The translations under genes and the position numbers were made by a program. A stretch of 64,000 nucleotides of DNA from assembly GCF_035581345.1 (NCBI RefSeq), contig NZ_CP141608.1, forward strand, positions 5,238,501 to 5,302,500, in the 5' to 3' direction. The notes below the pieces were generated by a model. The model was not told where the DNA came from and ran no database searches. It saw only the letters and a list, made by a program, of their open reading frames with translations. Positions 55,587-64,000 of the stretch are shown here, piece after piece (position 1 is the first letter of the stretch; every line of letters starts with the position of its first letter). Source of the DNA: Pseudomonas sp. JQ170C (GTDB lineage Bacteria; Pseudomonadota; Gammaproteobacteria; Pseudomonadales; Pseudomonadaceae).

Positions 55587-57239
55587 TTAGAGCGGCCAGT
55601 TCGGGGTCGCGCGTGCCACCAGTTCGCCAACATCCACACCCCGCGGCAACACCCCGTAGACCCGGCCACTGCCGCCCAGGCGGCTGCCGATAAAGGCATC
55701 GCTGACCGTGGCATTACCGGCCTCGAGCAACAGCTTGGCCTGCAGGCCCAGGGCGATGTCTTCAGTGAGCTGGCGGGCGCGGTACTGGATGTCGCCGGTG
55801 TCGGCGAATGCCGCCTTGAGGTTGCCGATATGTGCAGCCAGTCGGGGGTCGCCATGGCCATCGCCCAGCTCGTCGAACAGGGTGTCGAGCACACCCGGCT
55901 CCTTGGACAGCGCGCGCAGTACATCCAGGCACTGAACGTTGCCCGAACCTTCCCAGGTAGAGTTGACCGGTGCCTCGCGGTACAGCCTTGGCAGGATGCT
56001 CTCTTCGACATACCCCGCGCCGCCCATGCACTCGGCGGCTTCGTTGATCATGGCCGGGGCACGCTTGCAGATCCAGTATTTGCCTACCGCCGTCACCAGG
56101 CGGGCAAAGCGGGCCTGGTGGGCATCATCGGGCTGGTCCAGGGCGTGCCCCATGCGCAGGCTCAGCGCCAGCGCCGCTTCGCTTTCCAGGGCCAGGTCAG
56201 CCAGCACGTTCTGCATCAGTGGCTGCTCGGCCAGCAGGCGTCCGCCGACCTGACGATGGGCGCAATGGTGTGCGGCCTGGGTCAGGGCCTGACGCATCAA
56301 TGCGCTGGAACCGACCATGCAGTCGAAGCGGGTCATGGCGACCATCTCGATGATGGTCGGTACGCCGCGCCCTTCCTCGCCAATCATCCAGGCCAGGGCG
56401 CCACGGAATTCCACTTCGCTGGAAGCGTTGGAGCAATTGCCCAGTTTGTTCTTCAGGCGCTGGATATAGAACTGGTTGCGGCTGTCATCCGGGCGGTGGC
56501 GCGGCAGCAGGAAACAGCTCAGGCCCTTTTCAGTCTGGGCCAGGGTCAGGAAGGCATCGCACATCGGCGCCGAACAGAACCATTTGTGCCCGACCAGTTC
56601 GTAGGCCTGGCCCGGCCCCGGAGCACCCACCGGGTAGGCGCGGGTGGTGTTGGCGCGCACGTCGGTACCGCCCTGCTTCTCGGTCATGGCCATGCCCAGG
56701 GTCACACCGACCTTGTGCCGGTCACCGATGTTACGAGGGTCGTACTCAGTGGCAAGGACCTTTGGCAGCCAGTATTCAGCCAGTTCCGGCTGCAGCTTGA
56801 GCGCCGGCACGGCGGCAAAGGTCATGGTCAACGGGCAACCGCTACCGGCTTCGGCCTGGCTGTGCAGGTAGGTCATCGAGGCTCGGGCGACATGGGCGCC
56901 TTCACGAGGGTCGGTCCAGGGCAGCGACGGCAGGCCATGCTCGATGGCCGTGCGCATCAGCTCGTGGTAGGCCGGGTGAAACTCCACCAGGTCGATGCGG
57001 TGACCATAGCGGTCATGGCTACTGAATTGCGGCGTGTTCTGGTTGGCCAGAAACCCCGCCGCCATCAATGGCCCACCGGCCAGCGCCCCGTATGCATCAA
57101 TGCGCGCCTCGGCCCAACCCGCCCCGTAACGCCGCGACCACTCCTGCAAAGGCAGATCGATGCGGTAGAGGTTGGCGCCATCCAGCGATGGCGGCTGGTT
57201 GGTGACCTCATGGGTTTCAGCGTACTGGTGCAGGTTCAT
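55587..57239 (-). CDS. aidB: AidB-like acyl-CoA dehydrogenase family protein
   Basis: AidB of E. coli is a flavoprotein of the alkylation-damage response with DNA-binding ability and little acyl-CoA dehydrogenase activity. The 550-residue protein has the AidB N-terminal extension (LDGANLYRIDLPLQEWSRRYG), and the flavin-binding core with VTLGMAMTEKQGGTDVRANTT and YELVGHKWFCSAPMCDAFLTLAQT. It also has CMGGAGYVEESILPRLYREAPVNSTWEGSGNVQCLD. Whether it acts in DNA protection or acyl-CoA metabolism cannot be read from sequence. Confidence 0.92.
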   Translation of the reverse strand: MNLHQYAETHEVTNQPPSLDGANLYRIDLPLQEWSRRYGAGWAEARIDAYGALAGGPLMAAGFLANQNTPQFSSHDRYGHRIDLVEFHPAYHELMRTAIEHGLPSLPWTDPREGAHVARASMTYLHSQAEAGSGCPLTMTFAAVPALKLQPELAEYWLPKVLATEYDPRNIGDRHKVGVTLGMAMTEKQGGTDVRANTTRAYPVGAPGPGQAYELVGHKWFCSAPMCDAFLTLAQTEKGLSCFLLPRHRPDDSRNQFYIQRLKNKLGNCSNASSEVEFRGALAWMIGEEGRGVPTIIEMVAMTRFDCMVGSSALMRQALTQAAHHCAHRQVGGRLLAEQPLMQNVLADLALESEAALALSLRMGHALDQPDDAHQARFARLVTAVGKYWICKRAPAMINEAAECMGGAGYVEESILPRLYREAPVNSTWEGSGNVQCLDVLRALSKEPGVLDTLFDELGDGHGDPRLAAHIGNLKAAFADTGDIQYRARQLTEDIALGLQAKLLLEAGNATVSDAFIGSRLGGSGRVYGVLPRGVDVGELVARATPNWPL

Positions 57240-57322
57240 CGGGGGGTCTCCTGGATCCGGACGTGTCTGAAATTTCAGTGAATCACGCCCCGCCCCCCGT
57301 ACAAAGTGACAAAAACGCCTAA

Positions 57323-59305
57323 CTAGCTGCGATTTAGCCCCTGCCGGCTCAGTGCCTGCGGCTGGCTCATGGCCAGGCTCAAGCGCAGTTCAAAACGGCT
57401 GCCAAGCCCCGGGTTGGACTCATGCTGCAGACGGGCGCCCATCAGTCCCGCCAACTGCCGGCAGATCGCCAGGCCAATGCCCAGGCCGCCATATTGACGG
57501 GTCATGGAGCCATCCACCTGGAAAAAACGCTGGTAGAGGTTGGCGTCGTCCAGGCTGTCGAAGCCGATGCCGCTGTCGCTGACACTGATGGCCAGACCGA
57601 CCAAATGAGGCCCCTGCAACTGCCCCCTGACCTGCAGCATCACCCCGCCCTGATGGGTGAACTTGATCCCGTTGTCGAGCAGGTAGCTGATGCACAACGC
57701 CAGCTTGTGCCGGTCACCGACCACCATCTCGGGCAGGTCGGCCGGGGTATCCAGGCTCAAGTACAAACCCTTGGCCAGGGCCGCCGCTGCGTATTTGGCC
57801 CGCAACTCCTGCACCAGTGCGCGCAAGCCGAAGGGGGCGTTGTGGGCACTCAACCGCCCGGCCTGAAGCTCGGTAAGGATCAGGATGTCGTCGACCATAC
57901 CCATCATGTCCTGGGCAGCGGCACTGGCGGTGCGCTGGTACTGGGCCAGTTCAGGCTCAAGGGGTAGCGTTTGCATCAGCTCCAGCGAGCCGATCACCCC
58001 GTTCATCGGTGTGCGCAGCTCGTGGGTCACCGTGGCCAGGAACTCGTCTTTGAGTCGGTTGCTAGTGGCCAACTGCTGGTTCAGCCGCTCCAGGGTCTGG
58101 CCGGTCTCACGGAGCGCCTGGGCCTGCTGGTCACGCATGCTGTTGATCCGGTCGGCCAGGGCCAGCGACAGCAGGCCGACCTCCAGGGCCGAGCCGATCT
58201 GGCTGGCGTACATGGTCAGGAACACATTGGGCAGGTAGCCCAGGACCATCAGCGTATTGACCAGCCCACCGAGCAGGAAGGCCGACCAGGCAATGATGAA
58301 GTAACGCGCCACCCGCAGGCCCCGGCGCCAGGCAAACACCCCGGCGGCAAAGATACTTACGGTAAACAGCAGGGCCAGCGCCGTGGCCAGGCGCAAGGCA
58401 ATGGCATAGCTGCTGGTCAGCGACAGCAGCATGACCAGCACACCACCGGCCATCAGCAACTTGAGCAGGTTGTCGAACACCCGGCTGTGCTGGCCCAGCT
58501 GCAGGAAACTGCGGGCGAACTGGCAGCCGAACAATCCGGCAGCCCCGATGAACAGTGGCGTGGCGGCGTTCGCCCACCAGGGGTTGTCCGGCCAGAAGTA
58601 CGCCACGCCGGCGCCGTTGACCGATACCTGGTAAAGGCCGAACGAGGCGATATAGAGGATGTAATAGAGGTAGCTGGTGTCACGCACGCTGAGATAGATG
58701 AACAGGTTGTACACCAGCATGCCCAGCAGTACGCCGTAGATCAGACCGAGCACATAGAGACGGGTGGGTTGCGCTTCCAGGTAGGCCTTGGCGGACCATA
58801 AGGTCAGGGGTGCCTGTACCGAGCCCTGGCTGTGCAGGCGCAAGTAGGCCGTGGTGGTTTGCCCGGGGGCAAAGGGCAACTCGAACAGGTAGTTGTTTTG
58901 CTCGATCTGGCGGCTGGCATAGGGCAAGGCGTCGCCGGTGCGCTGCGCCAGGCGGAACGTGCCGGTGGCGTCGGGCAGGTAGAGTTCCAGGTGGTCCAGT
59001 GGTGGGTAGGCCAGCTCCAGCAACCAACTGCGCGGGGCGGCCGAAGGCAGGGCGGTGTAGTGCAAATCGAGCCTGATCCAGAACACCGAGGTTGAATAAC
59101 CCGCGTTGAGCACATCGGCCTGGTGTCGGCGAAAGTGCTCGCTGAATGCCGGAGCACTCACCTGCGCAATGCTGGCATTCCCCTCGCGATCCTCGAACAC
59201 GTGCATTTCCCGCCCCAGGGGCAGGCTACGCGTTGAATCGTCGAAATCGACCGCCCCGGCCAGCAATGGCAACCAGCCCAGCACAACAATCAGCAAATAG
59301 CGCAT
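57323..59305 (-). CDS. ladS: LadS-like 7TMR-DISM sensor histidine kinase without a receiver domain
   Basis: In P. aeruginosa LadS activates the GacS/GacA-Rsm pathway and lies next to thiD. This 660-residue homologue has a signal segment, a periplasmic 7TMR-DISM domain (about 25-170), seven membrane helices (about 183-385) and a HisKA domain with phospho-acceptor His428 (THELRTPMNG). The HATPase follows (LDNGIKF, DSGIGFD, GGLGIGLAICRQL, about 530-645). The protein then stops at LNRS. P. aeruginosa LadS, about 795 residues, carries an additional receiver domain that is absent here, with aidB starting only 83 bp beyond. Confidence 0.9.
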   Translation of the reverse strand: MRYLLIVVLGWLPLLAGAVDFDDSTRSLPLGREMHVFEDREGNASIAQVSAPAFSEHFRRHQADVLNAGYSTSVFWIRLDLHYTALPSAAPRSWLLELAYPPLDHLELYLPDATGTFRLAQRTGDALPYASRQIEQNNYLFELPFAPGQTTTAYLRLHSQGSVQAPLTLWSAKAYLEAQPTRLYVLGLIYGVLLGMLVYNLFIYLSVRDTSYLYYILYIASFGLYQVSVNGAGVAYFWPDNPWWANAATPLFIGAAGLFGCQFARSFLQLGQHSRVFDNLLKLLMAGGVLVMLLSLTSSYAIALRLATALALLFTVSIFAAGVFAWRRGLRVARYFIIAWSAFLLGGLVNTLMVLGYLPNVFLTMYASQIGSALEVGLLSLALADRINSMRDQQAQALRETGQTLERLNQQLATSNRLKDEFLATVTHELRTPMNGVIGSLELMQTLPLEPELAQYQRTASAAAQDMMGMVDDILILTELQAGRLSAHNAPFGLRALVQELRAKYAAAALAKGLYLSLDTPADLPEMVVGDRHKLALCISYLLDNGIKFTHQGGVMLQVRGQLQGPHLVGLAISVSDSGIGFDSLDDANLYQRFFQVDGSMTRQYGGLGIGLAICRQLAGLMGARLQHESNPGLGSRFELRLSLAMSQPQALSRQGLNRS

Positions 59306-59570
59306 ACAGCCCCAGCATGGTCTGTCCCGGTCGTGTCGCAAAGGCCCCCTATCCGTTTGAGGCGACGCAATCCGGCAGTAACCGTTATCGGTAGATTCGA
59401 GCACTCTAGCATAGCTTTTCAGGGCTGCCAGAGGCTACTTAAAACTTTGATCGGAAGGCTCTAGAACGGTACTTTCAGAGATTTATACATGCACTTCCTG
59501 ACCACTTGATCAAAAAACCTCACTGCAGGGGCAGACCCGACAAAAGCGATTGGTGGTAAGCTCGCGCACC

Positions 59571-60368
59571 ATGAATACCTACAGCTCCCGCCCCGTTGTC
59601 CTCTGTCTCTCCGGCCACGACCCAAGTGGCGGCGCCGGCTTGCAGGCAGATATCGAAGCCCTGATTGCTCAAGGTTGCCACGCCGCTCCCGCCGTGACCG
59701 CTTTGACCGTGCAGGATACCGTCAATGTCAGTGACTTTCGCGTGCTCGACCGCGAGTGGGTACTGGCCCAGGCTAACGCCGTGCTCGCCGATTCGACGGT
59801 AGCCGCGGTCAAGCTGGGCATGCTCGGCTCGCTGGACATGGTCGACACCGTCGTCGAACTGCTCAGTGCCCACCCGCACCTGCCGCTGGTCTGCGACCCG
59901 GTACTGCGCGCTGGCGGCGGTGGCCGCCTGGGCAAGGATGAGGTTGGCTATGCCATGCGCGAGCGGTTGCTGCCGCTGGCGACCATTGCCACACCGAACC
60001 TGCCCGAGGCCCGCATCCTGGCCGAGCTGCCGGAAGGCACTGCCGACGAATGCGCAGAAAAACTGCTGCCCTTCGTCAGACACCTGCTGATCACCGGCGG
60101 TCACGGTGACGAGCATGAAATCCACAACCGCCTGTACAGCCGCGATGGCCAGCGTCACACCTGGACCTGCCAACGCCTGCCTGGCAGCTACCACGGCTCG
60201 GGTTGCACCCTGGCCAGCGCCCTGGCCGGCCGCCTGGCCCTGGGTGAACACTTGCAAAGCGCCGTACGCTCGGCCCTTGACTACACCTGGCGCACCCTGC
60301 GCGATGCCGAACAACTGGGCAAAGGCCAATACGTGCCGCGTCGCCTTCCCCTGGATTTCTGTTCCTGA
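59571..60368 (+). CDS. thiD: Hydroxymethylpyrimidine/phosphomethylpyrimidine kinase
   Basis: ThiD phosphorylates HMP twice to HMP-PP for thiamine synthesis. The 265-residue ribokinase-fold protein has LSGHDPSGGAGLQADIEALIAQG near the N-terminus, DPVLRAGGGGRLG and the C-terminal anion-hole motif SYHGSGCTLASALAG. I start at MNTYSSRPVVL. It is followed after 15 bp by thiE and then hemL. I see no TPP riboswitch in the 265-bp upstream region shared with ladS. Confidence 0.96.
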   Translation: MNTYSSRPVVLCLSGHDPSGGAGLQADIEALIAQGCHAAPAVTALTVQDTVNVSDFRVLDREWVLAQANAVLADSTVAAVKLGMLGSLDMVDTVVELLSAHPHLPLVCDPVLRAGGGGRLGKDEVGYAMRERLLPLATIATPNLPEARILAELPEGTADECAEKLLPFVRHLLITGGHGDEHEIHNRLYSRDGQRHTWTCQRLPGSYHGSGCTLASALAGRLALGEHLQSAVRSALDYTWRTLRDAEQLGKGQYVPRRLPLDFCS

Positions 60369-60383
60369 ACCCGAGGCCCCGAG

Positions 60384-61010
60384 ATGAAGCTACGCGGTCT
60401 GTATGCCATCACCGACAGCCAGCTGTTGGCCGGCAAGTTTTTGCCCTACGTCGAAGCGGCCCTCGACGGTGGCGTGACCTTGTTGCAATACCGTGACAAA
60501 AGCCAGGATGAAGCCCGCCGCCTGCGCGAGGCTGAAGCCCTGGCCGAGCTGTGCAGCCGCTACAAGACCCGTCTGATCATCAACGATGATGCCGAGCTGG
60601 CCGCACGCCTGGGTGTCGGCGTTCATCTGGGCCAGACCGACGGCCCGCTGACCCCGGCCCGTACCCTGCTGGGGCGCGAGGCAATCATCGGTTCTACCTG
60701 CCACGCCCAGCTGGAGCTGGCCGAACAAGCCGCCCGTGAAGGTGCCAGCTATGTCGCCTTCGGCCGCTTCTTCAACTCCGTGACCAAGCCGGGTGCACCA
60801 GCCGCCGACACCGCGCTGCTGGAACAAGCCCGTACCCGGCTCAAACTGCCGATCTGCGTGATCGGCGGCATCACCCTGGACAACGCTGCCCCGCTGGTCG
60901 CCCACGGCGCCGACCTGCTAGCGGTGATTCACGGCCTGTTCGGCGCCGACAGCACGCAGGAAGTCACCCGCCGTGCCCGCGCCTTCAATGCCCTGTTCGC
61001 ATCTGCCTGA
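60384..61010 (+). CDS. thiE: Thiamine-phosphate synthase
   Basis: ThiE joins HMP-PP and the thiazole phosphate into thiamine phosphate, the step after ThiD. The 208-residue TIM-barrel protein starts [15 protein letters not shown]. It has [35 protein letters not shown] with the Mg/pyrophosphate Asp, [15 protein letters not shown] and [25 protein letters not shown]. It is coupled with thiD upstream and hemL 15 bp downstream. Confidence 0.97.
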   Translation: MKLRGLYAITDSQLLAGKFLPYVEAALDGGVTLLQYRDKSQDEARRLREAEALAELCSRYKTRLIINDDAELAARLGVGVHLGQTDGPLTPARTLLGREAIIGSTCHAQLELAEQAAREGASYVAFGRFFNSVTKPGAPAADTALLEQARTRLKLPICVIGGITLDNAAPLVAHGADLLAVIHGLFGADSTQEVTRRARAFNALFASA

Positions 61011-61025
61011 TTGAGAGAGCCCATC

Positions 61026-62306
61026 ATGTCTCGTTCCGAAACCCTGTTTGCCAACGCCCAGAAGCACATCCCCGGTGGCGTCAACTCGCCGGTGCGGGCG
61101 TTCAAGAGCGTTGGCGGCACGCCGCTGTTCTTCAAGCATGCCGAAGGTGCCTACGTCACCGACGAAGATGACAAGCGCTACGTCGACTACGTGGGTTCCT
61201 GGGGCCCGATGATCCTCGGCCACAGCCACCCGGACGTACTCGACTCGGTGCGCAAGCAGCTTGAGCACGGCCTGTCCTACGGCGCGCCAACCGCCATGGA
61301 AACCGAGATGGCCGACCTGGTCTGCTCGATCGTGCCGTCGATGGAAATGGTGCGCATGGTCAGCTCCGGTACCGAAGCGACCATGAGCGCCATTCGTCTG
61401 GCCCGTGGTTTTACCGGCCGTGACAGCATCATCAAGTTCGAGGGCTGCTACCACGGCCACTCCGACAGCCTGCTGGTCAAGGCCGGCTCCGGCTTGCTGA
61501 CTCAGGGCGTACCCAGCTCCGCAGGTGTACCGGCAGCCTTTGCCAAACACACCCTGACCCTGCCATTCAACGACATCGACGCCGTCGAGAAGATGCTGGC
61601 CGAAGTGGGCCAGGAAGTGGCCTGCATCATCGTCGAGCCGGTGGCCGGCAACATGAACTGCGTGCCGCCGGCACCGGGCTTCCTCGAAGGCTTGCGTGCA
61701 CTGTGCGACCAGCACGGCGTGGTGCTGATCTTCGACGAAGTGATGACCGGTTTTCGCGTTGCCCTGGGCGGCGCCCAGGCGCACTACGGCGTTACCCCGG
61801 ACCTGTCGACCTTCGGCAAGATCGTCGGTGGCGGCATGCCGGTGGGCTGCTTTGGCGGCAAGCGCAAGATCATGGAACAGATCGCGCCACTGGGCCCGGT
61901 CTACCAGGCTGGCACCCTGTCGGGCAACCCGCTGGCCATGGCCGCCGGCCTGACCACCCTCAAGCTGATCAGCCGCCCAGGCTTCCACGACGAGCTCACG
62001 GCCTACACCAGCAAATTGCTTGATGGTCTGCAGCAGCGCGCCGATGCAGCCGGTATTCCGTTCGTCACCACCCAGGCGGGCGGCATGTTCGGCCTGTACT
62101 TCAGCGGCGCCGACGACATCGTCACCTTCGATGACGTGATGGCCAGTGATGCCGAGCGCTTCAAGCGCTTCTTCCATCTGATGCTTGAAGGTGGCGTGTA
62201 CCTGGCGCCAAGCGCCTTCGAGGCTGGTTTCACCTCGATCGCCCACGGCGAAACCGAGCTGAAAATCACCCTGGATGCTGCCGAGCGGGCGTTCGCCAAG
62301 CTCTGA
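61026..62306 (+). CDS. hemL: Glutamate-1-semialdehyde 2,1-aminomutase
   Basis: HemL converts glutamate-1-semialdehyde to 5-aminolevulinate for heme synthesis. The 426-residue PLP enzyme starts [26 protein letters not shown]. It contains [22 protein letters not shown] and [19 protein letters not shown]. The catalytic Lys lies in [19 protein letters not shown], followed by [20 protein letters not shown] palindrome follows the stop. Confidence 0.97.
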   Translation: MSRSETLFANAQKHIPGGVNSPVRAFKSVGGTPLFFKHAEGAYVTDEDDKRYVDYVGSWGPMILGHSHPDVLDSVRKQLEHGLSYGAPTAMETEMADLVCSIVPSMEMVRMVSSGTEATMSAIRLARGFTGRDSIIKFEGCYHGHSDSLLVKAGSGLLTQGVPSSAGVPAAFAKHTLTLPFNDIDAVEKMLAEVGQEVACIIVEPVAGNMNCVPPAPGFLEGLRALCDQHGVVLIFDEVMTGFRVALGGAQAHYGVTPDLSTFGKIVGGGMPVGCFGGKRKIMEQIAPLGPVYQAGTLSGNPLAMAAGLTTLKLISRPGFHDELTAYTSKLLDGLQQRADAAGIPFVTTQAGGMFGLYFSGADDIVTFDDVMASDAERFKRFFHLMLEGGVYLAPSAFEAGFTSIAHGETELKITLDAAERAFAKL

Positions 62307-62319
62307 TTGCATCTGAACC

Positions 62320-62377
62320 ATCGCGGGGCAAGCCCGCTCCTACACTGTACGGTGTAGGAGCGGGCTTGCCCCGCGAT
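62320..62377. repeat. REP palindrome after hemL
   Basis: ATCGCGGGGCAAGCCCGCTCC plus TACAC and its exact complement surround a short centre (TGTACGGT region). The arms are about 26 bp and perfect. It separates hemL from the Sel1-repeat gene. Confidence 0.92.
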
Positions 62378-62478
62378 AACAGAAAATCGAGTAAAGACTT
62401 TGTAAGGTAGGCGCTGCTTATCCCATAATGTGCCACCAGACACTTTGGCCGCAGCTTTGCAGAGGTAAGTCGATCCCC

Positions 62479-63027
62479 ATGAACCGCACCGGCCGCGCCC
62501 TCGCCCTGGGCTGCCTGTTGCTTCTTCAGCCCCTGCTGGCCTCGGCAGGCGGTAACTCGTTGCTGATTCCAGCAACGGGCCGCTGCACCCTCGATTCCCA
62601 ACCTGAAGACCTGCCCCAGGCCCTGGCAGCGTGCCAGCAAGCCGCGCAGTCAGGCGACGCCCAGGCTCAATACGAATTGGGCGAATTCTATTATCAGGGC
62701 ACCTACACCCCGCGCGATCTTCATCAGGCTCTGAGCTACTTCGAGCAGGCTTCGCTGCAAGGCCACGCCGAGGCGCAATATCGTCTGGGGACCATGTTCT
62801 ACAAGGGCGAAGGCGTTGCCGCCAACAATGTACAGGCGTACATCGTGTTGAAAATGGCGGCGGTCAACGGCGCAGAGGATGCCCTGGACCTGGCCGACGA
62901 AGTGTCGGAAAAAATGCCGCGCGATGAGCTGGAAGTGGCGACCCAGGTACTGGGACAGATATTCCGCAAGTACCTGCTTGAGCTGCAGACCGCCGAAGGG
63001 CGCACCCCTTTCGCACCACTCCCCTGA
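62479..63027 (+). CDS. Sel1-repeat (SLR) secreted protein
   Basis: This 182-residue protein has a signal peptide (MNRTGRALALGCLLLLQPLLASA, cleavage near residue 23). Two Sel1-like repeats follow: GDAQAQYELGEFYYQGTYTPRDLHQALSYFEQA and GHAEAQYRLGTMFYKGEGVAANNVQAYIVLKMA. Such repeats mediate protein contacts in the periplasm. The partner is unknown. In P. aeruginosa a gene of this kind also lies between hemL and miaB. Confidence 0.88.
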   Translation: MNRTGRALALGCLLLLQPLLASAGGNSLLIPATGRCTLDSQPEDLPQALAACQQAAQSGDAQAQYELGEFYYQGTYTPRDLHQALSYFEQASLQGHAEAQYRLGTMFYKGEGVAANNVQAYIVLKMAAVNGAEDALDLADEVSEKMPRDELEVATQVLGQIFRKYLLELQTAEGRTPFAPLP

Positions 63028-63036
63028 ACAGCCGGC

Positions 63037-63363
63037 CTACTTCTCCGGCATCGGCATCGGAAACGGCATCACGTTGCCCACGCCTCGGGCCTCGCTGATT
63101 TTCGGCGTTCCCAAGCGCTCGACCTCATCAATGCGCACGATCGAATGCATCGGCACGAAGCTGCGCACCACGCCCTCGAACTGGGCCTTGAGTTTTTCTT
63201 CACTCGGATCGACCACGACCTGGGTACGCTCGCCAAAGACAAACTCTTCTATCTCCAGAAAGCCCCACAGATCGCTCTGGTAGATCTGCTTGGCATACAT
63301 CTCGAATACCTGGCCCTGGTTGAGAAAGATCACTTTGTAGATAGGCGCTTCACGTTTGGTCAT
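63037..63363 (-). CDS. DUF1820 family protein
   Basis: This 108-residue cytosolic protein starts MTKREAPIYKVIFLNQGQVFEMYAKQIYQSDLWGFLEIEEFVFGE, the DUF1820 pattern. It ends in a Pro-rich tail (MPFPMPMPEK). The function is unknown. It is convergent with the Sel1 gene and divergent from miaB. Confidence 0.87.
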   Translation of the reverse strand: MTKREAPIYKVIFLNQGQVFEMYAKQIYQSDLWGFLEIEEFVFGERTQVVVDPSEEKLKAQFEGVVRSFVPMHSIVRIDEVERLGTPKISEARGVGNVMPFPMPMPEK

Positions 63364-63453
63364 TTCGAAGGGGCAGTCACAGGTTGAAAAGTAAGCGCTA
63401 ACTATAACATAGGGCCTGGACCGACAATGCTAGGAACCGCCGGCCCACCCCCT

Positions 63454-63459
63454 TATAAT
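63454..63459 (+). promoter_or_regulatory. -10 hexamer of the miaB promoter
   Basis: TATAAT lies 33 bp before the miaB ATG. The -35 region (TAGGAA at 17 bp) is weak. Confidence 0.45.
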
Positions 63460-63491
63460 GCGCGGTTCTTCGAATTACCTGATGATCTCCC

Positions 63492-64000
63492 ATGGCCAAG
63501 AAGCTTTATATCGAAACCCACGGTTGCCAAATGAACGAGTACGACAGCTCGCGCATGGTCGATCTGCTGGGTGAACATCAAGCCCTGGAGGTCACTGCGC
63601 GGGCCGAAGACGCGGACGTGATCCTGCTCAACACCTGCTCGATCCGCGAGCGCGCCCAGGACCGGGTCTACTCCCAACTGGGCCGCTGGCGTGAACTCAA
63701 GGACCTGAAGCCGGACATGGTCATCGCCGTTGGCGGCTGCGTGGCCAGCCAGGAAGGCGAGTCGATCCGCAAGCGCGCGCCCTATGTCGACGTGGTCTTC
63801 GGCCCACAAACCCTGCACCGCCTGCCGGAGATGATCGACGCTGCGCGCACCACGCGCCTGCCTCAGGTCGATGTGTCATTCCCCGAAATCGAGAAGTTCG
63901 ACCACCTGCCCGAACCGCGCATTGACGGGCCGACCGCTTATGTCTCGGTCATGGAAGGCTGCAGCAAGTACTGCACCTTCTGCGTGGTGCCCTACACCCG
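63492..64000 (+). CDS. miaB: tRNA-2-methylthio-N6-dimethylallyladenosine synthase (partial, N-terminal 169 residues)
   Basis: MiaB adds the 2-methylthio group to i6A37 of tRNA. The visible part starts [22 protein letters not shown]. It has the auxiliary cluster cysteines Cys12, Cys49 and Cys83 of the UPF0004 domain and the radical SAM triad Cys157, Cys161 and Cys164 (CSKYCTFC). The rest of the radical SAM and TRAM domains lies beyond the right edge. No strong Shine-Dalgarno sequence precedes the ATG. Confidence 0.96.
   Translation, partial: MAKKLYIETHGCQMNEYDSSRMVDLLGEHQALEVTARAEDADVILLNTCSIRERAQDRVYSQLGRWRELKDLKPDMVIAVGGCVASQEGESIRKRAPYVDVVFGPQTLHRLPEMIDAARTTRLPQVDVSFPEIEKFDHLPEPRIDGPTAYVSVMEGCSKYCTFCVVPYT

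Noticed and set aside
59306..59570. Possible TPP riboswitch before thiD
   Set aside because: I looked for the conserved thi-box core and found none; the region only separates the divergent ladS and thiD genes.

Overview
The window is a single stretch of chromosome from a GC-rich gammaproteobacterium, almost certainly a Pseudomonas of the P. putida/P. fluorescens lineage. Support comes from gene order known in pseudomonads (carA-dapB-dnaJ-dnaK-grpE-recN-fur-omlA-rnfH-ratA-smpB-lldR-lldP-lldD-dld-ssrA at the left; aidB-ladS-thiD-thiE-hemL-miaB at the right), from Pseudomonas-type REP palindromes (GCGGGGCAAGCCCGCTCCTA core) between genes, and from the protein sequences. I see no insertion sequence, integrase, CRISPR array, rRNA or tRNA gene. 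Two genes run off the ends: carA at the left and miaB at the right.

Layout. 1-11.4 kb is core housekeeping: pyrimidine/arginine (carA), lysine (dapB), the heat-shock chaperone set with two clear sigma-32 promoters, recN with a LexA box, the divergent fur/omlA pair, the rnfH-ratA pair, an amino-acid symporter and smpB. 11.4-18.3 kb is an L/D-lactate utilisation locus (LldR repressor, permease, two dehydrogenases) with a textbook LldR operator. 18.3-19.2 kb holds a small secreted protein and the tmRNA gene. 19.3-25.6 kb is an accessory-looking block: two convergent TetR regulators and an apparent operon of a fumarylacetoacetate-hydrolase-fold enzyme, a two-domain extradiol dioxygenase, a RutE-like reductase, an MFS carrier and a Tsx-like porin. 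I read it as an uncharacterised aromatic ring-cleavage pathway, possibly through a (malonic) semialdehyde.

25.7-37 kb carries an aromatic-amino-acid-type permease, a zinc-less alcohol dehydrogenase-like oxidoreductase, a complete iron cell-surface-signalling trio (ECF sigma, FecR anti-sigma, STN-domain TonB receptor), a HAD phosphatase with TesB, an acetyltransferase and a second siderophore receptor of Fiu/PiuA type. 37-47 kb has a membrane-anchored histidine phosphatase with a PAP2-type phosphatase, small transporters, a histone-deacetylase-like protein, a flavoprotein, RhlE, an Lrp-type regulator opposite an EamA exporter, an exonuclease and a NYN-domain protein. 47-57 kb contains an orphan gene behind a striking 64-nt inverted repeat, HrpB, a lipoprotein, a cation exporter, a strongly structured putative RNA ending in an intrinsic terminator, a second Lrp regulator, RluE, AMP nucleosidase and AidB. 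57-64 kb has a LadS-like sensor kinase that lacks the receiver domain described for P. aeruginosa LadS, then thiD-thiE-hemL, a Sel1-repeat protein, a DUF1820 protein and miaB.

The observations most worth a second look are the ring-cleavage cluster, the structured RNA near 52.4-52.6 kb, the 64-nt leader hairpin at 47.4 kb, the receiver-less LadS, and the apparently leaderless smpB. Family assignments rest on motifs and remembered family features; no database search was run.
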